From Temnopleurus reevesii (taxonomy: Eukaryota; Echinodermata; Echinoidea; Temnopleuroida; Temnopleuridae), in contig BQKZ01002522.1 of the NCBI GenBank assembly GCA_036244855.1, positions 8,194 through 72,193 of the forward strand: 64,000 bases of DNA, given 5' to 3'. A program made the translations under genes and the position numbers. Of this stretch, positions 37,401-49,400 are shown piece by piece; position 1 is the first letter of the stretch; each line of letters opens with the position of its first letter. Below the pieces are notes generated by a model. The model worked only from the letters and a program-made list of their open reading frames with translations. It was not told where the DNA came from and ran no database searches.

Positions 37401-40400
37401 ATTCCTCTTCTGTTTTCATTTGAAAAGTTATGCAAAATTTTTAAAGTTCCAGTTATTTGAAAGGGATTTATTTTCAAGAATGTGATATGGGCTGGGTTTA
37501 CTTTATGTTTAGAAATATATCAATCATTATTTTTTTTATAGGAATGGTCACATGAAGGTGACCAGTGACTATTAGGAACTGTAAAAGCCAGTATTTTAGC
37601 ATACATACATTTTAGCGAACACACAGAATTTCATACCGTTTCACACATTGGTGGGTTGTTATTTTCATTTTTGAAAGATATTTGTACACAAGTCTATGGG
37701 CATTCTGATGAGTGAAAATATTGGCGGGTTAAAGCGATAGACCAGTTTTGGGAGGAGGGCGCTTCAGATGTTTAACTAGTTTGCGAGCTGCAGTAAATTT
37801 ATTACCATAATGCAGTTTTTCAATAGTAAATTACAGCATGTTCATAGTTTGTTTGAATGAAATCAACCTAGAAATGGCTTAATTATCGCAATAAAAAATC
37901 ATGCTGCGGTCATTCTCCCTAACACAACATGCTTCACGTACAAAAGGAACGCGAACTCGCACACCGCAGACAATACCACCAATCGCACTGCCCATTTCAG
38001 GCTGACGCTCCCCCGTGCAAAAGCACTTAACACACCGTAGGAATAAAGGCTGATTGACGTGTTCGTCGTAAAATACGAAGAATAAGAGCAAAAATGTACT
38101 CCTAATATCCTACACAGATATATTTAGGCATGTAAAGCAACTTGTCAATACATCAGCTCGTTTAACATCACTTTCTGCATCCCAGTCATTACAAATCTAT
38201 ACCTTTAATGATCACAAAATTTGCAAAAATGAAATTGCAGTGACAATTTCAGCTTATACAATAACATTTTGTTATGCCTCCGCCACCGTAAGGTGGTGCC
38301 GGAGGCATTATGTTTTCGGGTTGTCCGTCCGTCCGTCCGTCCGTCCGTCCGTCCGTCNAAAATTTGTAAAATGTTTTTGATTTCTGATGGCATGGAACAA
38401 GCCGTGCATATCTTTCTGATTGCGTGATGGCGGAGGCATAAATTTCGACCGTGCGCGGTCGAGGATTCATCTAGTTTGATGTTAAAATTGTTACCATTTC
38501 AGGTGGAATATGCAGAGAGCGAGTTCACAAATCTGGATTTCATGGACTTCTGGATGCGTTCGATCCACGCCCACACGGCAGAGAATAGGAGCGGTGCTTT
38601 GGACAACACCATGCTGTCTCCGCCCATCTTTGTAGTGGGCACTCACAGAGCTAGTCTAAATTCAGACCCGGAAGAGCAGGCCAGAATGGTTAGTATGCTA
38701 ACGTTATGCCCCTAGAACCTGGCCTAGTAGGGAATTTGAAAATACTGTGTTATGCTCCTAGAATTAGAAACAATTCAGTAGGAAAATTAAAAACACCTTG
38801 GTATGCTACAAAAATTATCCGAAGTTAGAGAAATGGAGACGTCTCAACAATGCGATGTTCCCTCTGCCCATCATTGCTACGGGTAATCAAAAGGCTAGCC
38901 TCAACTCAGACCCTGGGGATCAAGAGAGGATGGAAAGTTTAGGTCCATTTAAGACTAGTCCAGTAGGGCATGTTACAACTCCATGCTATACAGAATCCAA
39001 AGCTAATCTATTTTGTTTGTCACATTCACACATGTCAAAAATGACAGACGGAAGGCAGTCTTTTCATAAGTAAAAAATAATTGTAGGCTCCTTCCAAGTT
39101 TTTATTATTTTGCAAATTCATTTTCTTTCAGGCTTGATTACCTTTTTTGACACAATGTGTATTTATTGAACCTCATACTTTCAAAATATATATCCCCCAT
39201 TCACTAACAATGTACTCTTTGTTTTCTATTTTGGCTAATGAATATTTCATTTTTATTCATATCCCACCGCTGCCACCATTTGAACCTGACATTTACTAAA
39301 ATTAATTGGTTCATGTAAGAAGCCATAGGAAGTAAAACTTGTAACTGCATATGGCTTTTATAAAAGACCTCATACCTTTGGACAACTTTTATGTGGATGA
39401 TCTGTGAGATGATACTGTTAATAAATGGTGTACTCTGTTCATTTGAGATGTAAAAAATTGTTCCAGCATGCGAATAATGACCAACATAAATGGAACTAAG
39501 ATTCTTAATCTGTTTCACTACATTAAATTCTGCCCAAACATTTTAACTCTTTGAAATACCAGACACCTTTCAATGTTAGACTCTGTTGAAAGTTCATCTG
39601 GCCCACTTAATAGTCACAACTAACTTTGAACTACAAGTTTCATATTATGCTTTCCAAAAAGCTACATTACACTACACTATAAAATGGACATGTCAATATT
39701 TCCATGCCACAAGTAAAATTGTTTGAAATGTAATGTGTTAGAGACAAGTGTAATACATGTCTCTCGTTGAGTGCAATTACATATCCATGATGTAAACTTA
39801 ATTATCTCAATTAAAAACATTGTAGAATATATTAGGGCAGTTCCTGTGCTTTATAAATGTTATGATTTTTTTTACATTATGCTATGAGATACATGTCATG
39901 TTTATGATTTTTCTGTACAGGTGGAAGAGAAGTTTCTTCGGATAAGGCAGAATCTGCTGGGCAAGCCTTACCTACCCCACATCATTCCCACATTCTATGC
40001 AGTAGAGAACAACATTGAGGAAGGAGATGATGAGCAGGTAATTGCTTGATCCTTTAACCGTTGTTGTCTGCCCCGTAGCACGCGTCAGAAAATAAGCAAG
40101 CTCATTATTAGATGAGGATCAACTTATGATCAACCTCAGAATATGCTTTTGTATTCTTCAAAAAGCATTGTAAACTTCCAAATTAAAATTGTTAACAAAT
40201 ATTCATCAGGTGACCAGAACGTTGATGATTTGCAGGGAAAATTGGAAAATGGTGTAATGTTTTGTTATAACATGGGATTGTACACTGGTCGTATAGTGTA
40301 TTGTTAGCCTTTTTATTCAGTCAGTTGATCCTTTCTTGGTTTATATTTCACATGTTCTATTAAATTGCATATGCTCTGAATTCTGTATATTGCGTATTGT

Positions 40401-43400
40401 TGATAGCAAGCGATATCCCCAGGCAATACTGATATCATGTACTTTTTTGAAAATCTATTACCTGTCTAAACTTTGAGTACAAACATCATCACAAACTGCC
40501 TTAAATTGGCAATATTATCACCCCTTTCAACATGAGCAAACACACCACATTATTAACTTCTTTCAGCAAATGTCTGTGTCCCTAATTAATTACTTGCATT
40601 CCTATCCCCTAATGAAGAAATTAAACAAACCTCTATCCAGGAAAGCCATGCCTGTGGCATGTAGTGGAAGTCAATATTCGAAGATTGAGAGGCACTATTT
40701 ATTTATTCATTCATTTATTTGTTTGTTTTTGTTTCAGTAAAGTGCATTCATCAGTGATTGAAATACCATTGTCATTGGAGGCCCTACAACCAATATTAAT
40801 CACTTATAAATAAGATTACAGTCAGAATATAATTAGATCACCATATGTGTTCAGATTTGGAGAGCTATCTTTGATAGAAAGAATATAAGTAAATTCTCTC
40901 TTTCATGCATTGATTGTGTGACAGGTTGTGAAGCTTCGCAAGCACGTTGAAGAGATCGCAAGCAAGGAGCCGTACATGGGGGAACACATACCTCTAAAAT
41001 GGCTTCGGTTCCAGCACCAGGTTGCGGATCTGGTTTCACAGGGTATCAACTACATGTCATTAGACAATGTAAGTAAACAAAAAAGTATAAAAATAATAAT
41101 GAACGACTTTTATATAGCGCTTATCAACTCTTTATGCAGAATTCTCTAAGCGCTCTACAATTGCAGCATTATTACCCTGGCCTTAGCCCGGCAGCCACTT
41201 TATCAGTGCACTTGGCGTTTCAAGGAATAAATATTCCTATCAGGTACCCATTCACCTCACCTGGGTTGAGTGCAGCACAATGTGGATGAATTTCTTGCTG
41301 ACGGAAATTAACGCCTTGGGTGGAACTCGAACCTACGACCCTCTGGTTGAAAGGCAAGAGTCATGACCACTACACAACGGCGCCTCCACGTATTGAGACT
41401 AAAGGGATGGTAGAAGAAAGCCACAATCGATTGTAAGTTGCAGTTGGTTGGCGATGACCAGTTCAAATATCTGTTTCCTTTTGTGAATCTTCTTAAAATT
41501 TCAGAACCCTGTAGGAATTAGAATATTTTTTTTAAATTTCTAATTGATTGCAACTTTATTGTATAACAATGAAAGAAACCAAGGGGTGCTCCTTTGATTT
41601 TTTTTCATTACAAGAGTATCAGATTTATAGAACCATATTTGAAGAAAATGTCAGTTAGCATCACAACTGAAGCTGGTCTTCTGACCATGCTCCACTTCTA
41701 TCATGACCCTGTAGTGGTCATTCTCACAAAGATGTATGGTCTAAATATGCACCCTTGTAGGACACCAATGTAAAATTGTTTTTCCTTTTCGATTTACAGA
41801 TGAGCGAGGTTGCATCATCAGTGGGCATCACAACTGAAGCTGGTCTTCAAACCATGCTCCATTTCTACCAAGACCTAGGGGTCATCATCTACTACGGGGG
41901 TCCAGGGGCTTCGGACTCCTCCCTGAGGAACACTGTGATCCTCCGGCCGCAGTGGCTGGTCGACATCTTCAGAAGGGTCATCACAATCAAGGACATAGAT
42001 GATAAGGTATGATGCGGCGTAAAAAGTACATAGGGGCAATGGGTGATTTGCCCAATAAACTTTAGAAATAGCCCCCCCCCCCCCTTCCGAGCTCCAAAAT
42101 GTTATAAGGGGGTGATTTTATAGAGGAAAATTTAAGAGATCCATCATGAAAATGGCTACTATTTTGGAACTTCCAGTCATGCATGAGCTGATAAATAGCA
42201 ATAAATAACACTTGAAAATTTCAAGCGAAGTAGTATCACATGAATGATATGATTAACGAATCAGGAATAAAAGCTGAAATTTTGTTTTCATGCCCATGAA
42301 TTCTCTAAAATTTTCACTTATGGGAATGCTTGTATACTTGTATACAATAACCTTTCAAAACTTGAACGTAACCACTGGCTTATGCGTAAAAAGTTCTGAA
42401 GTTTAGTGACTTTGCCCAGATTCATGGACACTTATATATTGGCTTTTGCAGCACATAGGCAATTCTTTTAGGTCTCAATTCGAAGCCATTAAATAGAAAG
42501 TCGTGTATAGGGAAGGAAATGTGTTGAGGAATGTAGTTGCACTGAGGGAGAGGGCCAGAGTGAGTCAAATTTACTGTGATTTATTACAAAAATTTGAGAG
42601 ATAACTTTTCTATCTGCCCCTCTTTCCAACAGTGGTCCTTACTCCAGGATGCGTGGACCAAGCTGGACGAATATGGGATCCTTCAAGATCGACTTCTCAA
42701 TCACATGTGGCATGATGTCATAGACCAGAAGGAGGTCCTTGTAGGTCTCATGGAGAAGTTTGATCTCTTATGTGAGCGGCAGACACCATCAAGTGAGGTA
42801 AGATTGATAGAGTCAATGATTTAGGGTGTCAAATTCAAAAACTTAAACCAAAAGATCAGTTTTTGGAGAGATGGCTTTTCAGATATCTAACCACTTTGTG
42901 AGCTGCAGTAAAACTATTACTATATTGCACTTTTTCAGCAGCAAATTAGAGCATGTTCATAGTTTGTTTGAATAAAATCAATCAGGAAATGGCTTAATTA
43001 TCTCAAAATGAAAAATGATGATGCGCATCACGCTCCCCAACACAACATGCTTCATGTACAAAATGGCTGCCAATTTGCATACCGCAGACAATACCAGCGG
43101 TCAATCCACCCATTCTGCGCCGGTGGGCCCCAGTGCAATTCATTTCGTGCACCTAGCAGCTGAAACCAATTTTATAAAAAAAATGAGTGTTGAAGTTTTA
43201 ACAAATATCTCATTTCATATTTTGCATTGACTGAGCGTGGATGAACTTTCTGAAGGAGTTTCAAAAGATAGGAGTTGCTACGTGCCTACTAGATTACGGG
43301 AATGTCCGGACCAAGACAGCCTAAACCAATTTTATACTTAAAAAACATTAGTTTCAACCTTTTCACACATATCTTGTTTGTATTTTGCATTTACAGAACG

Positions 43401-46400
43401 TGGATGAACCTTCCCAAGGAGTTGCAAAAGATAGGAGTTACTACGTGCCTTCTAGATTACGTGAATGTCTGGACCAAGACGACTTATTGGCTGAAACCAA
43501 TGCATCAGTGGCCTTCTTTATTACTTTCAATGGCTTTCTCCCTGGTGAGTCTTTGGGTCCGATTGCATCATATGAAAAGAACTTGAAATTTTGCTGATTA
43601 AGGAGAAGTCCAACTTTGTTATAAAGAGCACTGATGTAACCTTGGCGGGGAACAATGGCGCGACCGCCGATTGTNAGCAGCTGAAACCAATTTTATAAAA
43701 AAAATGAGTGTTGAAGTTTTAACAAATATCTCATTTCATATTTTGCATTGACTGAGCGTGGATGAACTTTCTGAAGGAGTTTCAAAAGATAGGAGTTGCT
43801 ACGTGCCTACTAGATTACGGGAATGTCCGGACCAAGACAGCCTAAACCAATTTTATACTTAAAAAACATTAGTTTCAACCTTTTCACACATATCTTGTTT
43901 GTATTTTGCATTTACAGAACGTGGATGAACCTTCCCAAGGAGTTGCAAAAGATAGGAGTTACTACGTGCCTTCTAGATTACGTGAATGTCTGGACCAAGA
44001 CGACTTATTGGCTGAAACCAATGCATCAGTGGCCTTCTTTATTACTTTCAATGGCTTTCTCCCTGGTGAGTCTTTGGGTCCGATTGCATCATATGAAAAG
44101 AACTTGAAATTTTGCTGATTAAGGAGAAGTCCAACTTTGTTATAAAGAGCACTGATGTAACCTTGGCGGGGAACAATGGCGCGACCGCCGATTGTACAAT
44201 GGCAGCAACCAATCACGGTGCTAGGATCAAGAGCATGCACCGGATTGCTCCGGGCCTATACCGTGGCAATATAAGGTGCTTGCAGCATAGTCTAGCTTCA
44301 TTATAGTCTTATGAAGGCTAGCAGTATACAGCAGCCGAAACGTCACTATACTAACATTCTACGTTTGCACGTCATGAGACAACTGATCAACTCTCTTCAA
44401 TTATTCTTTACCACGGTGAACCTCTTTCAAACCAAGAAAATATTTGTTTTAAATTCTTGGTACTACTAAGGAAGATCCTTTTCCTCATTATAAAAGATCA
44501 AGGCCAAATTCTGAAAAGTGTTATCTTCAGTGTTTAGAAAATTGATGTTAACTGTCATAACAAGCACTGATTGCGCGCATGAAGCACTTCTTATTGGTGC
44601 TTGTGCAGAGATGTCGTTTAACCTCACATGAGCAGTGCAGAAAGCGCAAATATTTACCAATCATGCATCATAATTTTGTCTTGGAATGGAAGAAAACAAA
44701 TTTTTTGCTAACTTTAAAGATAAAGCAGAATTGGGACACAAAATTATGACTTCCCTGAATATATAATTTATTTAGGCGACCCCAAATTTCGCCTCCTTTA
44801 ATTTTTATGCCCCCGCCACCGTAAGATGGTGGCGGAGACATTATGTTTTTGGGTTGTCTGTTCGTCCGTCTGTCCGTCCGTGCGTCCGTCCGTGCGTCCG
44901 GACCTTGTTACCATGATAAGTTCAAAACCGCTAGACGGATTTTGGCTTAAGTATGAATAAGCATGTGAGGATGAACTGATTAGATTTTGGGTTCAATGGG
45001 TCAAAGGTCAAAGGTCACAAGACCGCAAGACTTGTAGAATATCACTCAAAATAGCTTGTTACCGCAATAAGTTCAGAACTGCACTGGAGCCATGATCAGG
45101 GCAGGAGGGATCTGCAACTGTTCTTCAGACAAGCAAGCTTCTTAGGTGTACTTAGGAATGAACTTTTCTCATGTAGAACAGAATTGTTACTCTTTTATAC
45201 TTTATTTGTACATCGTATTTTCTATCAGATGGTCTATTCCATCGCATCTTGACAAGAGCAGTACGCTGGAGACAGGATCAGGGTGGGAGGGAGCCGCGGC
45301 TTTTCTTCAGACAAGCACGCTTCTTTCTCAACGATGAGCACGATGCCCTTTTTGAAATGGCACCTGCCAGGCTTGCTAGAATTAAGGTGAGATCTTGTTG
45401 CGCATTATTTTTAATTATTCTATATGATTCCTTCTTAGGCGCACAGACTAGTATCTCATCAATCCTATCAGATATCCCAAGCATTCACTATTTAACTACA
45501 TTAGAATCCTAAATCTTTGAATGGGCAGACAAAAGAACCTTTTTCTTTAATCTTCACCTCCTGGAAAAATTGCAACGTGAACCTTTTCTCTGAATCTTAA
45601 TTCTAGTCTACCTTCTCACAGCTCGAGATACATTATTTTGATAATCTATTCTTGCATATTAGTATTTATATTCCTGTTTACTTTGTGTTAATGGATTACA
45701 GGTAATGGTGTTAGGTGTGGATATCTATGATGCGGAAGATCAGAGAACAGACGCAGCTAAACTGGAGCAGTCAACACAGGAATCCTGTGCCAAGGTATGG
45801 TCAGATTCAATATGAATTAGAATGTTTTTATATGAGTCACTAAATTCCCCTTATCAACTTGATTTGCTAAAATGAAGAAAAACAATAGTAAGACGTTTGT
45901 TGGAAAATAAGAAAATATTGTAGGGGCATCACCCCGTTAACAGCACCATGACCGTCCTTATCCAACCGTGCAGGCAACATTTAGCCTGACCCTGTATTGT
46001 TGCATCATTGCAACAAAAACTCCCCTCTTAACTGTCCTTAAAACTCAATTCAAGAATTATGGAGAAAACTTGCAGTATCACCATGTATGGAGAAACTGAA
46101 GGACCTGAAAAGTACTGAGCAGGGCTAGGATGTAAGGGTTAGGATGTCTCTTTTTAGATTAGTCCCAACAATGACAAAACATGACTTGTCAGGTAGAATG
46201 AATTGACCCATCTTCAAACGAAGAATGAAAAGGAGAGGGTCATACTTCACCTAAATAGCTTGAATGCCTTCCTGGGGGAAGGCAAGGAAGAATGAAAAGA
46301 GGTTAGGTATCACCATGTGTGGATAAACTGGAAGTCCTGAAAAGGAGTGAGCAGAGTAGAGTATCGTTCTAGTGATTAGTCCAAACAATGAGAATACGTG

Positions 46401-49400
46401 AAGTATCGGGTAGAGTTGACTGTCCTGTCTTCAAGCGAAGAATACCACCTAAAGAAGCATGAATGCCTTCTTTGGGGGAGGGCAAGATGCCCCTGTGAAT
46501 ATTTCTACCCTTTTCCTATAAAAAAACCCAGAAAATTGTCCCAAAGAGATCTATTGAAAAGATTTATTTACCATTAATGTTTCATTGTCTTTTCTAATTT
46601 GTTCCTAGGTACGTCACTTCCTCGACAGCACCCTTGCCGACCTACGTCAGCTGTGTATGAAGCGTGTGCGCTACCAGGTAGTGGTTGCCTGCCCTTGCAA
46701 CCGTCGTTGCTCTGCTCACATGAAGCCGTCATGCTCTGAGGAAGCCTGCCTTCACTTCCTTAGCTTAGATGAGTGCCTCAGCAAAAAGGTTGTCATGTGC
46801 GAGTCTCGTCGCATCCGAACCAATGTCTTTCAGAAGTGGTTTCCGTCAGAAAAAGCAGCTATTCCAGGTGAGATTCTTAAGTTTTTACCAGTATGACAAT
46901 AATTATGATATTACACTACACAAAAAAGTTGGGGATCATTATGATGTGTGTTTATAAATTGTATAATGAGATTGAATATTTCTTGAAATGGCCAAAATGA
47001 AACTGTTTTGCCTATTATTAAAGACATTTTTATCATTGTCACATATGAGTTATTTGAGTTGTTGTATGATGTCTCTTGCTCCTCTGCACTTGCTCAAAAG
47101 TGAGCCCATAACGTGAAGTGAACCAATGACAAGGTGATCCCTAACTTTCTTTAAAGGGGATTGAAACCCCCAAAATATATTGACTTATTTCAGTAGGTGT
47201 ATTATCGATTTAATGGAATATTTTATTGTACAAGAAAAAGACAGCATAAGGAGATAAATTTTCATTTTCTGAGCCAAGATTTCGTCTGCTAACAATGCCC
47301 TGGGGGCTACCATTTTGTTATTTGGTACGAGAAAGTGTTTTGTTATCCGCGAGTAGAACGTCTTTGATAGAAATATAGCTTAGAATTTGAATAAAAATAT
47401 TATATTCCTTCCATATGGTCATATATTTCAATATCTTATAACTAGTCTGGATTTATTTTAAAAAAGAAAGTTTTGTTCATTAGAATTGTGTTTTATTGGC
47501 ATGGGCATGACGTTTTTTGCGGAGTAGAGTCCAAGTTTCCTTGTAACAAAACAAATGAAAGAAAGGAATCTGTTTTATCGGTTGGCTATTTAAACCATTG
47601 TATATCACTTTCTATAGCGTTATACAATCAGATGAAGACCAGAACAAAAACAAAAATCTGCGGTATAGGGTGGCCTTTTAAAGTCATGCATTCGTGTTTA
47701 TATAGGGTCTTTGGCAAAACGCTACGTTTTCACCTGTATTTAAACAATAGAATACAATACCTTGAAGGCTTGTCGAATAAATGAAATTCTGTTATGCCAG
47801 GCAAGTTCACTAAAAGCACATTTCTATAGTATAAACATATGATTTGAAGGCTGAATAGTTTTTTATAAGTCGTACTGAAATGTTGGACACCTATCACGCA
47901 TTTTTCCCAACATAACTTATTTTATTTGCCAATGATTGAACTATTTTACAGTTTAATGAATATTTTCCTTGCCACAGAAAATTATATCAATGGACCACGT
48001 CGAAATATCTGTTCAGAACAAAATGGCAGCCCCCATGTAATGAGATAGCAGACGAAAACCTGTTCTAAAATATCGGGAAATTTACACTTTCCTGAATTTA
48101 TTTTAGAGCTTGATCCAGTCTGATTAGTAGTGGTATATGATACCTTTCTTATAGGTGTATATTATCCTCTAGGATTCATTCTTCTTTAACCCTAAAACTG
48201 CCGGGGGGGGGGGGTTGAATCAACCCCCCCTCGACATTTTCCGCGATAACGCCGCCGCGCAAATTTTTTTTACTGCGCCGCGCCATGGCTTTTTACTTTG
48301 AAGCCTCGTGCAACTTTTGATACCATTTTCGCGAAAATCAGGCGTACCGTTACGACACTACGCAACTTTTTATATATACACGTCAGACCCAAAATTGCTT
48401 AAATACGTGATTTTGTGTACAAAGTCAATGCAAATAGAGTTTTCTCACAATTTTCAGAAAGGTATGATTATTTTCCCTTTCATGGCTCAAATCAATTTAT
48501 TTTAGCATAATTATGCTTATATAATGTCCTGCAATATTTTTGGGTAAAAAAAATAACAAAAACAAAAGGTCGAAAAACAAAGAAATACATAAGAAATTCA
48601 CAAAACAAAGAAATACATAAGAAATTAATGATGGTATTGGATTTTTTTTTCAAGAACATTAATAAGAATGCTACAAAGAATATTTACACCAAAAATTATG
48701 ATTCTAGGAGCTTTATCTTCTACTTTAGAGCCAAACAATGATTTCATGCATAAATTAGCATAATTAATTGGAAAAAAATGAAAATTTTCAATTTTTTTTT
48801 TACAATTAGGTAGAGTTTACCATAGGTGACGTATGTGCAAATTTTCGCGGCGATCGCGCGATCGGCGGCCGAATTCTCAAGGGGGGGATGAATCAACCCC
48901 CCCTCGGCTATATAAGACCAAAAAAAGCCCGGCTATATTAGGGTTAAGAAGTGTAATAATGCCACATGCACTGTATTGTATTAGATTAATCTTTTCACTG
49001 TGCAGAGTGCTCAAGGTGCATTTTGTATTGTTATTAGCCTGGTATAAATCAAAGGGTTTCCTCTCTACCTTAAAATCTGGAAAACCTTGAAAATTAGTTC
49101 TACCTTTCCAGCCATGGAAAAATCATGGAATTTGTTCAAAATTTCCTCAAAATTCTGTTCTCTGTGAACAGTGGACACTCATAAGTAATTGAGGATGCAT
49201 CCAAGTAGGTTGACACAGGTGAATTAGTTTGACATAGTTATAATAATAATAATATATGCAATTTATATAGCGCACGTATCCACTCTCATTGCTGAGTGCT
49301 CAAGGCGCTTTACATTTATTACCCTGGCTTTAGCCCGGCAGCCACCAGCGCACTTGGCATTTCAAGGAATAAAGATTCCTGCCAGGTACCCATTCGACTC

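Larger units (their letters stand above)
43155..44195. repeat. Exact 520-bp direct duplication bounded by n at 43675
   Basis: 43155-43674 equals 43676-44195, including exon 12 and its decayed neighbour. The single n falls exactly at the boundary, pointing to an unmerged contig overlap. Confidence 0.85.
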
